64,000 nt of DNA from Maratus speciosus (GCA_963932465.1 OZ010792.1:278797836-278861835), one strand, 5' to 3'; numbered from the stretch's first letter, positions 1 through 12,172 are shown. Notes: a model not told the origin generated them from the letters alone. Translations and numbers: made by a program.

Positions 1-599
1 GTCTGTGTACTAGGAATTTTAAAGTAACATTCTTTTCTTATCTGGAAGTTAATCCGGGCTATTGAGTTAGATAGAGTAGTCGAAGGAATGTAGTTTATCA
101 AGAGAGTGCGGCTTTCCCTGTCATTCAAAGTTCATACCTGAAGATAAGTCAGACAATAGGGTTGTCACTCACGATCTAGGCAGATAATGGATATCAAGGA
201 ATGTGCATTGGTGCGGAGAAGTCCTTGCGGGTAGATAAGGCATCCCCACAGATGGGTCTCTGGGGATGATACAAAGCGATATAAGTAAGCGTCCTATCTT
301 AAATGGGAGAGGTAACCGCAAGATTAAAAGCGAGGTCACATCAGTCAAGGTCGCTCGCCACCTAGCGGACGGGGTTAAACTACAGGAAGATGCCTAACTG
401 TTTTCTTACTTCACACCACTAAAATTTTAAAGTTTCTTTCACCTTGATTAACAGCTGAAATGTCTCTGACAAGGCGAAGAAAACGTCGTGGTGTCAAGTA
501 CATCTGGACGCTCCTCTCGCTAGGCTATAATTTTGCATAAATGTGGCAAATAAAATTCAGTTCCACGAGTGACTGAAGATTTAGAAAATATGCGCAGAT
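1..599. other. Unassigned sequence, no gene seen
   Basis: Moderate GC content and no supported ORF. The only structure noticed is AAAGCGATATAAGTAAGCGT at 272-291, whose exact reverse complement occurs at 717-736. This links the stretch to the LTR-like sequence that follows and may mark an older inverted insertion. Confidence 0.3.
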
Positions 600-1140
600 G
601 GTAGACATCCTGTCATATATGACGTCATCCTAAAAGCCCGGGTATATGGATTATCACCCCGTCCACAAGATGGCGCATCTGTGTTAATTTACGCCCGATT
701 CCAGTATTAAGTTTGTACGCTTACTTATATCGCTTTGGGATCATACCTGGGAGAGATGTCAGTTGATGTTTGGAGCTCAAGGAGTGAGTTGGTTCAGCGG
801 AGGCTCTTGGATAGAGCGTGACTAAGTGATGTGAAGCTCTTGGAGTATAGAGCTAATGTGTTTTGAGATTAATCGTGATCTCGGATAATTCTAATTTAAC
901 TGGCGTAGGGTGAAAGAAATATAGAGTAGTTTAACAGTACACAGAAATTATTTACTGTATTTAATTTAATGTTGGACCGGATCACCTATATCCGAGTTCT
1001 TAAGTGTAAATATTGTTTTGTTATTTGTAAATAGTGTGTAAATAAATTGTTAGTTAAGTTTAATTGAATGAGTTGGTATTCCTTTTGACAATCCTCTCAT
1101 AGCATGACCGATATCACGTAATAATATCGGTGGTGGCAGC
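600..1140 (+). repeat. Possible LTR remnant with primer-site-like end
   Basis: The stretch has more GC than its surroundings, a TATA-like motif near 642, and AATAAA near 1041 as a possible polyadenylation signal. It ends in a small hairpin (ACCGATAT/ATATCGGT) followed by TGGTGGCAGC at about 1129-1138. In many metazoan LTR elements the TGG opening the primer-binding site directly follows the LTR. No second LTR and no gag or pol reading frame is visible downstream, so this could be a solo or truncated LTR or something unrelated. This is inference only. Confidence 0.25.
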
Positions 1141-2201
1141 ATATCAACAAAATAAAGGAGGATTCTTCAAAGTTGTGTGGACTAAAAGGAAACCTGTCAG
1201 ATTCCTTCTAAGTAGCTGTATTTCTGAACAGATACTCATCAGATAATCACATTTGATGGGCTTCCTAGTTAACATCAACTTCACCCCCAGTCTATACGTA
1301 GAATGTCTTACTAATGTGTGAGCCATTGGGAGAGAGTAAAAATGTATTAGGTCAGAACTACTTAAAAAGTTAAAAAATATATATAGAAATGAAAAATGTT
1401 TAAAGAAATGTGATAAAAGAGGATAATTTAAAAATATTATAAAAATAATAATAAAAGTTATAAAAATTATATATTTCACTGATAGAAAGTTTAAATTAAG
1501 ATATAAAATAGTGAGTATAATTGTAGTTATGAAAACTAATGCATAAATGAAAAACAAAAATATAAGAATTTAAAAAATTAAAGAATTGAAGTTAGTACAA
1601 GTTCGACGAAAAAACACAAGCCTAAGCAAATGAGGTGACAAAGGCCATAGCTGTATTTCTGTACCGTTGATACTTTTCATTAGTTTTATTTTTTTTTTTT
1701 ATTTTTTTTTTTTTTTTTTTGTTTAAAAAATAACAATCCTCTAAAAGAAACTAAAAACCATGTGATCTAAAAAAGACTACAATATCAGTAGTCAGATTAA
1801 ATCAGTAATGCAAAATGATAACTAACACAAGTGTTTCTTCAAAAGACTCTAAGCTGCTAAAAGATATTACAGAGCAGGGCACATGTGGTCAATGCTTCCT
1901 TCCATCCCTATTTTTCTTATCCCTATCCTTTTTCCCTATTTCCTGATCTTCAACAACAACAACAAAAAAATATATCAACCTTTTACATCTTTATCAAAGA
2001 CTCTCGTTAGATACGCTTGTTATTCATAAAAAGCCTCACAAGTTCAACTATCTGTGAAAATTGACTACTCGGACAACTTGAGATAAAAGAATAGCGTAAC
2101 ACTTGAAAGTTAGAAGATAAATAGTACTACGCCATTGGTAATCAGATGTTAACATAGGAATTGTGAAGCGCGAAAACAAATGCTGTAATAATGATAGAAT
2201 A
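1141..2201. other. AT-rich stretch with poly-T run, no gene supported
   Basis: A 137-codon open frame on the minus strand (1144-1557) is mostly Ile/Phe/Leu made by AT-rich DNA and resembles no family I know. A poly-T run interrupted by one A lies at 1688-1720. The remainder shows no motif. Confidence 0.4.
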
Positions 2202-2204
2202 TTA

Positions 2205-2317
2205 GACCAATGGCATACGGGCGTCTTTTTTGCTGCTTTTTTGCTTAAGTATTATCCATTCACAATGCTATAGCATTGTAAAAAAGCAGCAAAAAATACG
2301 CCCGTCTGACACTGGTC
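2205..2317. mobile_element. Short MITE, TTA target duplication (PIF/Harbinger-like)
   Basis: A 113-bp near-palindrome. The left arm starts GACCAATG and runs through ACGGGCGT and TTTTTTGCTGC. The right arm mirrors it and ends CACTGGTC. TTA lies directly outside both ends (2202-2204 and 2318-2320). A 3-bp TTA duplication is typical of PIF/Harbinger elements. The assignment rests on the duplication only, and no transposase is present. Confidence 0.55.
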
Positions 2318-2444
2318 TTAAACAAAATATTTATTCTCCTTTAAGAATTCTGGTTTATACCTAATGAAATAATGTGATTCATACCTATCCAATTCAAAAC
2401 TAATATTGATTAAGTATATGAGATATAAATTACCGACTGAACAA

Positions 2445-2545
2445 AAAATGTCCGGACCTGTATTCGAACCAAGGATCTCTTGGTTGAAGACGCCAATCCT
2501 CTACCATCTGAGCTATCACGGGCGAATCTGGCGGATCTAATTCAC
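2445..2545 (-). repeat. tRNA-derived SINE, copy 1
   Basis: Read on the minus strand it contains a good Pol III box A (TAGCTCAGATGG) and box B (GGTTCGAATAC), spaced as in a tRNA, followed by sequence shared with the copy near 50245-50345. Acceptor and anticodon stems are only partly paired, so it is not a functional tRNA gene. The tail after the tRNA head (CTAACCTTATTGATTA) is also shared between the two copies, which supports a dispersed SINE. Confidence 0.65.
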
Positions 2546-2650
2546 TCAGCTAACCTTATTGATTATAGCATCTGGTCTGATATCTCAATTAGATCAACAT
2601 AATATCGTAGATAATGGAACTCCAGAAAACGCTGGATACATAATTACACT

Positions 2651-2748
2651 AGATTAATTTTAACACAATTATTCTAATTTGTTTCGTTGGAAATTTACAT
2701 CTCATATGATTTATTTACCAGTTAGAATAATTGTGTTAAAATTAATCT
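2651..2748. repeat. Perfect 27-bp inverted repeat
   Basis: The 27 bases at 2651-2677 are repeated exactly in reverse complement at 2722-2748 with a 44-nt loop. The same AATAATTGTGTTAAAATTAA motif follows the SINE near 50366, so it belongs to the same repeat family as the SINE tail. Confidence 0.7.
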
Positions 2749-2819
2749 CGTAATATTGATTAATTGTTAATTTTCAATTGAAACATTGACCATGAAACAG
2801 TATTATTAAAGAAATATTT

Positions 2820-3020
2820 TCTTTACATTAGAAATACTAAAAATGAAGCGCCAATATTGCAGAAATGTTGACAATGATTGGAGATATTGTAAAATTTGGA
2901 AATAAATTTCCATAAAAAATACTGAAATTCTAATATTGCAGACATATTGAATTCACATTGAAAATATTGAAAATTAAACACTAATATTATAGAAATGTTG
3001 ATATTACATTGAAAATATTA
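2820..3020. repeat. Degenerate short tandem repeat
   Basis: Diverged repeats of a roughly 50-60 bp unit containing ACATTGAAAATATT and AATATTGCAGAAATGTTGA. No coding potential. The following stretch to 3590 is AT-rich with small AACTTCTAACATT repeats and no other feature seen. Confidence 0.45.
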
Positions 3021-3590
3021 GACATTAATTGTTGAGAGAAAAATTACAGAAGGTTTATCGCGTATATTATAGTATATTCTCTATTACATCCCAGGACAGC
3101 TAATACGAACAATATTGATCCAATAATGTTATGTTACTAGAAAACATTAACAGTGTCAGTTGGATAATGCCGAAAGAAAATGCTTAAAAAAATAATAGTT
3201 TACAAAATTCGCAGAATTTCTACTGTTTTTACATTATTTCTGTAATAAATGAGATATTTATTAGTAAATAGCATTACAAAAGAATTTTTTTTTACGACGC
3301 AACAACACTTGATCATATTCAGTGGAAAATTTTCTAAAAAAGTATTCTACATAATGATCCAAATTCTCGTTAAATCTTACAGGTTTTCTTCATCATTCGC
3401 GGAAGAACAAACACTTGAATTTTGTAACTTCCAACATTCATATCTTTTATTATTTGTAAACTTCTAACATTAACTTAAACTTCTAACATTCCTAATCCAA
3501 ACACGTAAATTGAAAACCTCTCTTTTCATTGACAGATTTTATTTCAGAGCAAAAGTGCGGTATCTTATGGTTAATCTTCTTTTTAACATA

Positions 3591-4342
3591 TTCCATCAAA
3601 GTTGAAAAGCGTTTATGAATTCAGTTTGTCTGTCCGTCTGTACACGCTCTAACTCCTGTAAATATACTCGGATTTTCATGCAACTGACATATGTTAATTA
3701 TGTTTACCATGGCATATGTGTTGTCCAATATGAAGTATGTAGGATTAATAGTTCATTTACAGGGCGCTCAAAAGAATTCCGTTACATTATGGTCAATGGG
3801 GGAAAAATCGTTTGCAATGTATTTTAAGGAAATTAAGATATTTCAAATGTATTGAAATTGAAATAAATCACTGAATTTCACTACAAAATGATTACTATAG
3901 AATAGGGCGTGAATAGCATTTATTGTTCATTTACAAGGACACACAAAGGAAATCGGTTACAGTACTGTCTTTGAGCTATAAAGGCTGATAGTGCGTTTTC
4001 AATTTCGGTATGGGCTTTTAAATTTAACTAACTTTTTGCATGTTACTCGTTCTGTATAAATTCTATACTTCGTATATACGGATGTACAAAAGAATTCACG
4101 TACCATTCTCCTTATTAGCGGAAACTGCTGACGAAGAATTTTTAACTGTGGTATGTATTTCCTAACTGAACAAAATTTTTGCATGCGTGAAGTTTATAGA
4201 TATAAATATACAGGGCTGTTGGATTTTCAAATGTGTTAGTGCTTTCTCAAATGGTCCAATTAGACATCCAATTTCAACTTATTAAACGGCGAAGTTTTTT
4301 TACGTTACTCTGAATGTGTTGGAAAGTGTTTCATAATCGATA
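3591..4342 (+). mobile_element. Modular tandem-core element, copy A
   Basis: One of at least seven copies in the window. It starts with a degraded form of the hairpin AACACTTTCCAACATAG, has GTCTGTCCGTCTGT close behind, and ends TGTTGGAAAGTGTTTCATAA, so the termini are inverted repeats. The interior holds diverged units with the core CAGGG..(C)ACAAAAGAATTC near 3764, 3938, 4085 and 4212. No ORF of note, so non-autonomous. The class is unknown. The short open frames here (3615-3827, 3999-4184) are chance ORFs in the repeat. Confidence 0.6.
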
Positions 4343-4626
4343 CTTGACTCATGTTAATTTATACTGAAGAATTAATTGCTAATGGCTGAACTCCTGCTAG
4401 TAGTTACATTACATTATTGTACCAAACAAATGCTCATTGTTAAGGTAGATTTTCAAAAATTCATGCCTGAAAATTATTTAAAAAGTTATTCAATTGAGCT
4501 ATAATTTTCAAAAATGTTTTATTCGGAAGTACATTTTTCCCCTATACGATGACGTAAAAAGTGTACTTATACGATATTTAGAAATGATGTATTAGCGATA
4601 ATAAAAATTAAATTTAAAAAATAAAA

Positions 4627-5180
4627 AAAAACCGATTGCGTAAAAAGTGAACTAATTAATTATTTCTCATCAATGTTAAACTATTTTTTATATTACTTAC
4701 CTATTTTTTTTATTTACTTGTATTGATGACTTTTAAGTTGCGTTTAATTGTTAGTTCCTATCTATAAACATTGTTTTGATGAGGCCAATAGATGTCTAGG
4801 ATGGTTAGAGTTGCAATAAAGCAGATCTTACCTACACAACTTCCAGGTTGTATAATATTTAAACAGAGCTTCTGACTGTAAAATAGTCAATGAAACATCG
4901 TCTTCATTTTGAAAGACCTGTCCAATGATATGCCACTCAATAGGGTGCGTAAAAATTTGTTTGCGTCTACCGCCATTTTGTATTTTACGGCTGCCATTTT
5001 GAATTTATAAAAGCAAAACCTAGCCTATAACCATTGGACGGATTAGACGAATCGATAAAGACCTCATTCATTAAAATCCATCCAGTGGTTGGGATGTTCC
5101 GAGAGTATAAAGAAATCCACATACCCAGATACGCGTGAAACACATAACCCTTCTTGGCAGTCGGGTAAAAATAGCAATCG
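4627..5180. repeat. Dispersed repeat R, copy 1
   Basis: About 550 bp, closely matching 30677-31228 along its whole length. The ends CCGATTGCGTAAAAAG and GGCAGTCGGGTAA are imperfect inverted relatives (CCCGATTGC / GCAGTCGGG), so a TIR element is possible. A 26-nt poly-T (5181-5206) follows directly. No coding sequence was recognised. The open frame on the minus strand across the poly-T is an artefact encoding poly-lysine. Confidence 0.6.
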
Positions 5181-5299
5181 TTTTTTTTTTTTTTTTTTTT
5201 TTTTTTCGAGAGGCGTCCAAAAGGAGCCTAACCATTTCTGACGACGACAGAAATATCCACAGGAATGGAAATAGGACTTTGTGACCAAAACCACATTAA

Positions 5300-6559
5300 G
5301 GGGTCTCAAGATTCTTAAAGCTTGAAAATTTTCGAAATTTTATTTTATTTTTTTTATATCTGTTAAACTGCTATCTTTTCAGAACATTTTGATATAATTG
5401 TTTCACGTAAATTTCCATTGTAACTAAAGTTATAGTTTTTAGAGTTGTACCCGCTCCATAGCTGAAGCGACGTATTCGAAACTCTGAAGTCATTTTACAG
5501 AAAATGATATTTTTGAGCATAACACGCAGGATATCTCAAAAACTTCTCAATATTTTTTCATGAAACTTTCGAAATAGATGTTTTATGTTAGTCTGTATAA
5601 ACTGAATCTAATTTTTTTTTATTGTTCAAAAAAAAAAAATTTGTGTGTTATTATACCGTTGAAATTTTCTAAATTTTGTATTGGATAAATACAACTTTAT
5701 ATTAAAAATATAAAAATACTTTAAATACAAAGTAATTTAGGTTCACGGTAATTATTATCATCTGAAGTATAATTAGGCATCAAAATTTTCAATCTAGTGG
5801 CAAAATTTATTTTGTGATCCTGCGCGTAAATTGTCATACCAATTTTCTGCTTTACAAATGTCTCAGAATTTGAAGCCCCCTAGAAATCTTAACCCTTAAA
5901 TGCCTGACTTTTCAAAAATCATTATAATAATGTTTATCGGCTTTCATTTTTTAAATAAATCATGGGAAAAATACTTTAAAAAATCATATTTTGTTTTAAG
6001 TATGGTTTACGGCTAAAAAACAGTTTGTTAATAATCGGAAATACTGGTCTTTAATTGAAAAAATAATTTTCCTTGATAAAATTTTATAATATTAAACAAA
6101 CAAGAATTTTAAGAACTATGATAAGAAATAAATTTTACTTGCTCACTGCAGAACAAAATAGGGTATTTCGCAAGCTTCCAAACAAAACAAAAAGAACAAG
6201 TAGGAACAATTGAAAAAATAAATCTATCTTTATTCTTAAACAGCACAAGTGTTGCCATCTACATGTTGAAAATCAATTTAATAATATCTTTAGAATGTAT
6301 TTTATTGGCAACATTAGGCATTATAGCTTCAATATTATTCTAATAGTATTTTAGAGCCTAAATTGGGTATGTTGCCGAAAAGCAACACCAGGCATTTAAG
6401 GGTTAATTCTACATTTTGTAAGTTGTTAAATATGTGAAATGAAGAACATACTTATGTCTTTCATCTCTCTAAAAATTGTGTTTTAAAATCATGTACATTT
6501 TAAGATATTAAATGTTTAAAATGGTCTATTTTTTCCAATTTTAAGAGTACTGAGACCCC
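5300..6559. mobile_element. TTAA-flanked TIR element, interrupted
   Basis: The ends are GGGGTCTCA (5300) and TGAGACCCC (ending 6559), each flanked outside by TTAA (5296-5299, 6560-6563). Total length is 1260 bp, about 746 bp once the inner element at 5893-6402 and its duplication are removed. A TTAA duplication is the hallmark of piggyBac-type transposition, but the terminus here begins GGGG rather than the usual CCC, so the superfamily is uncertain. No ORF. Confidence 0.55.
5893..6402. mobile_element. piggyBac-like MITE, copy 1
   Basis: 510 bp with perfect TIRs CCCTTAAATGCCTG / CAGGCATTTAAGGG, each flanked by TTAA (5889-5892 and 6403-6406). The CCC-starting TIR plus TTAA target is the classic piggyBac arrangement. 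It has no transposase. A second, very similar copy lies at 41662-42172. It is nested inside another TTAA element, so it is the younger of the two. Confidence 0.8.
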
Positions 6560-6787
6560 TTAAAAAGGTTTCTCAATTCGAAGCTCCAAGTTGAGAAACT
6601 CTGTAAAATGGATAAAATGCACTTGGACTTTATGATGATTTTTATCATATCTTAAAGTATCTACATATGAAAATACGCGACACTCTGTTGAGATGCTATC
6701 TTTAGATTGGGGCTCTTAAACCAATCATAAGTCGGTCTTAAAAAAAAAAAAGAAAACAAAATCGTGCGTGACGCGTAGATAATGGAA

Positions 6788-7720
6788 CACTTTCCACCAC
6801 TTCGTGGATGTTTTAACGCACTTCATCTTTTGGTACATTCAAAGATGAAAACATACGACATCAGCAATTGCCGCCTATAGTCAGTAAAAAATTTGAATAT
6901 ATTTCTGCAGTCCTATATACCAGAACCTTGGAAGAGAAAGGGCGAATCACAAAATTGGGGTGTTTGGAAATCAAGCTATAGGTTTTGCGTTATAGAATAG
7001 GGTACTATCCACTTTAGCTGGACACTGTGAGAATACTAAGGGTAAACCAGGGCAAAACGACTTACTTACCTGTTGCCTACATCTTTCTCACTCGAAAAAA
7101 AAAAAAAAAAAAAGAATCGATGTTTCGAGTTCCCTTTTTTCTTCCAAGATGATCTATTGATTTTTATACACACCACACAGTATATGCTAAAATTTTATTC
7201 AGCTATAAAACGCATAACATAACTAAAAGTGCACTTCAATGATCTCATGGCAATGTGTCCAGTTTCTTTTTTACGCCCCAGTGTACGAATTTATTGACAT
7301 TCGAGAAACATTTCTTAGTGTACTAGAATATATTTCAGCTAGAAAACGTATAACTCAGTTCAAAACATACTTTAAGTAATTTCCACCTATAAACAGTATT
7401 GTTTACAAATTCTTTTATGCAGCCCTGTATATAATGTACAGAATTTATACACAATAAGTAATATTCTAAAATTTCGTCAAGCTGAAAAACGTATACTACA
7501 GCTTAAAACGAACTTCCAGCAATTATCGTTGCTAGAAAGTACTGTATCGATATATTTTGTGCCTACCTGTAAATCAAGGATGGTACACATTTTACGCACG
7601 CATGTCAAAAATTCATAAATAATATCTATCAGCATTGCAATATGCCAAAATGTTACATGAAAAAATATTCCAGCATTATACGCTGCTTATACAAAATACC
7701 CTTCCATAGAATCAGTCTGT
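6788..7720 (-). mobile_element. Modular tandem-core element, copy G (diverged)
   Basis: A minus-strand copy. GGAACACTTTCC near 6788 is the reverse of the family's right terminus, and modules such as CTTTTATGCAGCCCTGTATA (about 7412-7431) carry the reversed core. It is more diverged than the others and contains a poly-A run near 7098-7114. The boundary at the 7.7-kb side is approximate. Confidence 0.4.
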
Positions 7721-9617
7721 TTCATGCACTAGCTAAACTACGGACAAAAATCAAAATACAATTTTTCTTTATATTATTATCAGCCATTCATTGAAGGAAA
7801 TTTCAGTTCGGAAATATAATTCATTTAAATGGCACGTACTATTACGTGTTACATAATACTGAAAAAACTACGAGTTTCTACTTTAGCAGTTTTTAACTTA
7901 GTAGATGACTCCGCTCGCCACCCCCCCCCCCCCCCCGCCATCCAGATCCTGCAGGCTCTAAAAACAGGCTAATTTGTTTTTCTGGTAGTGACGATCTTCT
8001 GTAATTGAGTTGCCCTTTGACCACCGTTTCTTCGAGACCCAAACCAGCATCTACCGTTGTCTCGACGCCTGATGGCTGATTTTTCTACTCATTAAGAAAG
8101 ATTAAATACACGTTTGAAAATCAGCTTGTATAAAATGGTTAAATTAAAAACATGGCTTCCTCTCACATGTTTTTAACGTTTAGAAAAAAAAAATCTTTTA
8201 GACACTAAAGGAAAATCGTTTTAAGTATTGCAATTTAAATACATCGTTTTAAATATGACGTAATTTTCACCATTAAGTATTTTTCGGACGTAATAGTTTA
8301 ATTATTTCAAAGGTTACTTTCTTTTTCTATGTTCACGTGTATTATATTCACGTGTTGATATAGTATTGAACTAATAAAAATGAAATATTGACATCTGTAA
8401 CAACATATTGGAATATAAGATAGAAGAAAGTTTTGGGATTAGCACATCCAACTAGTTTAAAATTCACGTGTAAATATATTTTTCAGAAGAAGAGCGTTTG
8501 CGCATATTATCATTTGGACTTTCTAAAAACTGGCAACAATCAGTTAAAAGGAGACAAATTAAAACTAATATGAATTGAATTTCTATTCAGATAAAGAAAT
8601 GTTGAATAAAAAATAAATAAAAACTTAAAAAATTAGGCAATTAAAAAAAAGTAATTGAACACTGCATACCACAATCTAGTCAAGTATGTGCCTGAAGATT
8701 ATGGTTAAACTGCTATGCGTAATTTTTTATCCACTTTTACCTGAACTATTTTAGATCGATTTCAACAGTAAGGGGGCACATAACCTTTAAACAGATGAAA
8801 ATTTTGATTTCGGAGACAAATATTTAAAGTTATCCCATGCACTCAATTTTGCCTTAACCATCTCAGTTTTTTTGTTAATACTATAATATTTTCTCCATGC
8901 AATACGATATAGAATTTGCATTAAACACTGTATTATTAATAATAATTATTCCTTAATGTATGATTTTTTTTAAATAATGATAATGTATGTAGCTTGCGTA
9001 CATGATTTAAAAACATACCCTTTAAAACTTTGAAACTTCTAATATAAGTTTAAGAATATTACAAAAATAAAATGAACTAAAATCTAATGAATAAACAAAA
9101 AATTTCCAAAGTTTTGGGATTTTTAAAATATAAATATGAAAATTTTGATAATTTTTGTCACTCGAATAACTATACATTCATTAATTTTTGTTAAATACCT
9201 TAGATATTAGGTTCAATTTGAAAAAAATGATCTATTAAAGATAAAGTTTCGAATCATTACTTTTAATAAATTTGGAGTTATCATGTGCGCAAGTAAAAAA
9301 ATATCGATTTTGAGAAAAATCAATTTAAACATAAATGTTTCGCTTGAAACAGACCAAGGCTAATTTACATTTTTTACTATAACAAGCGCAATTTTGCGAA
9401 TATTTTGATGCGGTTTGTGGCAAATTGTTCAGAAAAACATTAGCTGCCAAATGAATTAAAAAACAAAAAATCGATTTTTTGAAGAATTTAAAAGATACAT
9501 AAGTGTCCACTTAAATAGCGCTTTAGATAATTCTTCCATATCAAAGCGCTCTGTTTCACCATATTTATCATACAATTTTCTTTAAAATTACGAGTTTCCC
9601 AATTTTTAGGCTTAATA

Positions 9618-9649
<32 letters not shown>

Positions 9650-9849
9650 GAACTGAAAAAGTGAAAAAGGTTACAATAAATTCAATTACGGCAGCAACAT
9701 TATTTACTCCTTTTTAGAACAAAGGAAATATCAATGCAACATCTGACTTACAATAATCTAAATTAAATAAAAAATAACTAAACTAAATGGTTTGCCTGAC
9801 AGAAGTTCAATAAGAAGGACGAAAGCATCCCCAAAATCCCTGTCTTCGG
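7721..9849. other. AT-rich stretch without genes
   Basis: No supported coding sequence. It contains a 16-nt C run (7921-7936), a fragment at about 8366-8452 that matches the reverse complement of 33290-33372, and a poly-T run at 9619-9646. The rest is low-GC sequence in which I see nothing. Confidence 0.4.
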
Positions 9850-10112
9850 TTCTTCATTTTGTTCCGCTGTATAAATGGGGTTCTGGGCATGCGTCATCGC
9901 TTTTACCGGCTCAGAATAAAAGAGACGGGTTTTTGATGAAAATTCGTTGTGATTTTTAATTAATTATCAAAAAATTAAAGAAAATGAGTCTCACGTGCAT
10001 CAGGACCTGCCTTGGACTATCCTCACCGAAATTTAAATTCCTAGGTGCGTTAGATTTCGCTAGCCATCGCAGACAGACACCCAGGGTAACTTTCTTTTAG
10101 TAGTATAGAAGA
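9850..10112 (-). mobile_element. Helitron-like 5' terminal fragment
   Basis: On the minus strand it begins A|TCTTCTATACTACTAAAAG, the same 5' terminus as the Helitron at 12381, followed by CTGTCTGTCTG-type sequence. A downstream segment (TAGTCCAAGGCAGGTCCTGA) is shared in diverged form with 48248 onward. A TC start preceded by A fits Helitron insertion between A and T. No 3' end was identified. Confidence 0.45.
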
Positions 10113-10252
10113 TAATAAAAATAAACATTAATTTTATCTATGTAAGGATATTCGCATGCCACTTCCAGTAGCACGCCTGTCAAAGGTTTGCCATCCCTTC
10201 TATAAATGAGCAATGAAAACTATGCCCACAATATTCCATAGAATTTTATGGA

Positions 10253-10288
10253 GCTTTCCGGCACCAAAAACAGAAAGTGCCGGAAAGC
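10253..10288. repeat. Perfect 12-bp hairpin
   Basis: GCTTTCCGGCAC (10253-10264) and GTGCCGGAAAGC (10277-10288) form a GC-rich stem with a 12-nt loop, with weaker pairing beyond it. Probably the core of a decayed palindromic element. The ORF running through it is not considered real. Confidence 0.5.
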
Positions 10289-10513
10289 ACCGAAATTTTA
10301 TAAAATACAAAATATTACAATACGATTATTTTAATCGTAAAATAAATGAAATTTTTACTGTTATACTTGTGAGAGTATGGAATGTTTTTCTAAATATAAC
10401 TTATAAGACCAAGGGTGTGTAAAAATATTTAAAAAGTGTAACTTTTTGAAAGATAATGTCAGTATTTCATCAACATAAGCTTAATTACTACGCTATTTTG
10501 TAAATATACCTTT

Positions 10514-11350
10514 TTAACACTTTCCAACATAGTTGAAAAGTGTTTATGACTTCGGTTTGTCTGTCAGTCTGTCCGTATGACCATCTGGCCGTCTGTCCAC
10601 GCTCTAACTCCCGTAATTAGACTAGGATTTTCATAAAATTAATAAAGGTTATTTAGGATCACCCAAGCATGTTTGGTATTGTATATGAAGTATGTAAGAT
10701 TAATAGTTCAGTTACAGGGGCACTCAAAAGTATTTCATTACATTATGGCATATGAAGAAAAATCGTTTGCAGAGTATTTTAATGATATTACGCTATTTCA
10801 AATGTATTGAAACTTATATAAATCACCGAATTTCACTACGATCTCGTTAGAACAGGACATTCATAGCATTTTTTATTCATTTACAGGGAGACACAAAAGA
10901 AATCGGTTACAGAACAGTACTGTCTTTGAGTCATAATTGCTGGAGTGTACGGTTTAAAATTCGGTATGCGCTTTTCCATTTATTTAATTTGTTGCATCTT
11001 ACTCGTTATATTAAATTCTACACCTCAAACACAGGACTGCACAAAAGTATTCACGTACCGTTCTCCTTATTAGAGGAAAATGCTGAAGTAAATTTTCGAC
11101 TGAAGTACATGTATCTCTTAAGTGAACTAAATTTTGGCAAGCATGTAGTTAATAGGTTCAAATCTATATATCCTATACAAGGCTGCTGAAAAAATTTGCA
11201 TACTTTTCCGATTGTGGATGGGAACAGTTGAAATTGGTTTTTGAAATGTGTTATGCGTTTCTATAGGGTTGAATTAGATGTAATATTTTAATTTTTTAAA
11301 TGGTGCAGTTTTGTTACATTATTCTGAATGTGTTGGAAAGTGTTTCATAA
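10514..11350 (+). mobile_element. Modular tandem-core element, copy B
   Basis: The best preserved short copy, about 830 bp. It starts AACACTTTCCAACATAG, which forms a hairpin with the following GTTGAAAAGTGTT, then has GTCTGTC microsatellite-like sequence, and ends TGTTGGAAAGTGTTTCATAA. Four modules carry the core near 10720, 10893, 11030 and 11170. No coding sequence. Confidence 0.65.
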
Positions 11351-11750
11351 TCTATGCTTGACGCATGATTTTTTCTTTCTTGTTTTTTTTTTTCTTTTAC
11401 AATCGTTATTATTGACAATTAAGCTGACATTTGGTGCAATACAGCATAAGGAGATAAAATGGCGATTTTTAACCAGAATGATGATATTTCGCTCATATAT
11501 ATGGAATTTTGACTATATGAAAGATAAGAAGATATACATTTATATATCGTATATATATTATTGTATCGTATATATATAACGTGTATGTCTCCTCCTCCTC
11601 TTCTATATATATAATCAAAATTCTATCATTCTTTGCACTGATGACAGTATGTTGAATGCTATACCGTAACTTAGTCTTTTATAAGTTTAAATGTTCCGGT
11701 GCTAGAAATGTTGATTTGCTTACTTCGTAGGCGTAACTTCGTAAAGATGT
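11351..11750. other. AT-rich stretch with TA-rich microsatellite
   Basis: TATATA-rich sequence at about 11540-11620 and nothing else supported. The open frame 11328-11579 is low-complexity sequence. Confidence 0.4.
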
Positions 11751-11751
11751 A

Positions 11752-12172
11752 CGGGAAAAAGTGATTTACAAAGTTGTAGAGTATCATCTATTTAGTACGA
11801 AAAGACACTTTGTAGACATTAATGCAAAGAATAAAACAGTTAAAACGCGTATTTGTTTTCTCGTGATTTCTTATACTGTGACATCACGAAACTTGAATGG
11901 AAGGAGAAATGATTATCTTTCCGACAAATGTGCATCCAAATGTGCATTGCAGCTGACGGTAAGAAGTTTGAACATTTCACATAAAGTATATTGTTTTAAA
12001 ATAGTTGTTTTTTCTTTTTTTCTAAGATCGTTCTGTTACGTCACATTATAGGAAATCACGAAAAAATGAATGCACGTTTGAACCGTTCTGTTCTTCGCAT
12101 TAATGTCCACAAGGTGTCTTTTGGTACTAAATCTACGATACTCTACAACTTTTTAAATCACTTTTTCCCCCT
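11752..12172. mobile_element. Fold-back (palindromic) element
   Basis: The arm from AAAAAGTGATTTACAAAG (about 11755) to about 11890 is mirrored in reverse by 12025-12170, ending AAATCACTTTTTCCCC. The pairing covers about 100 bp at the outside and continues inward, with CTCGTGATTTCTTATA opposite TATAGGAAATCACGA. Two open frames here (11761-12051, 12066-12293) are products of the repeat. No clear target duplication was found. Confidence 0.55.

Noticed and set aside
1144..1557. 137-codon minus-strand ORF, possible membrane protein
   Set aside because: Ile/Phe/Leu richness is what AT-rich DNA yields by chance. No family resemblance and no matching copy.
2445..2545. tRNA gene candidate
   Set aside because: Stems pair poorly and the same sequence with its tail recurs at 50225-50400, so it is a SINE head.
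5064..5309. 81-codon ORF with lysine run
   Set aside because: Formed by the poly-T at 5181-5206 read on the opposite strand across a dispersed repeat boundary.
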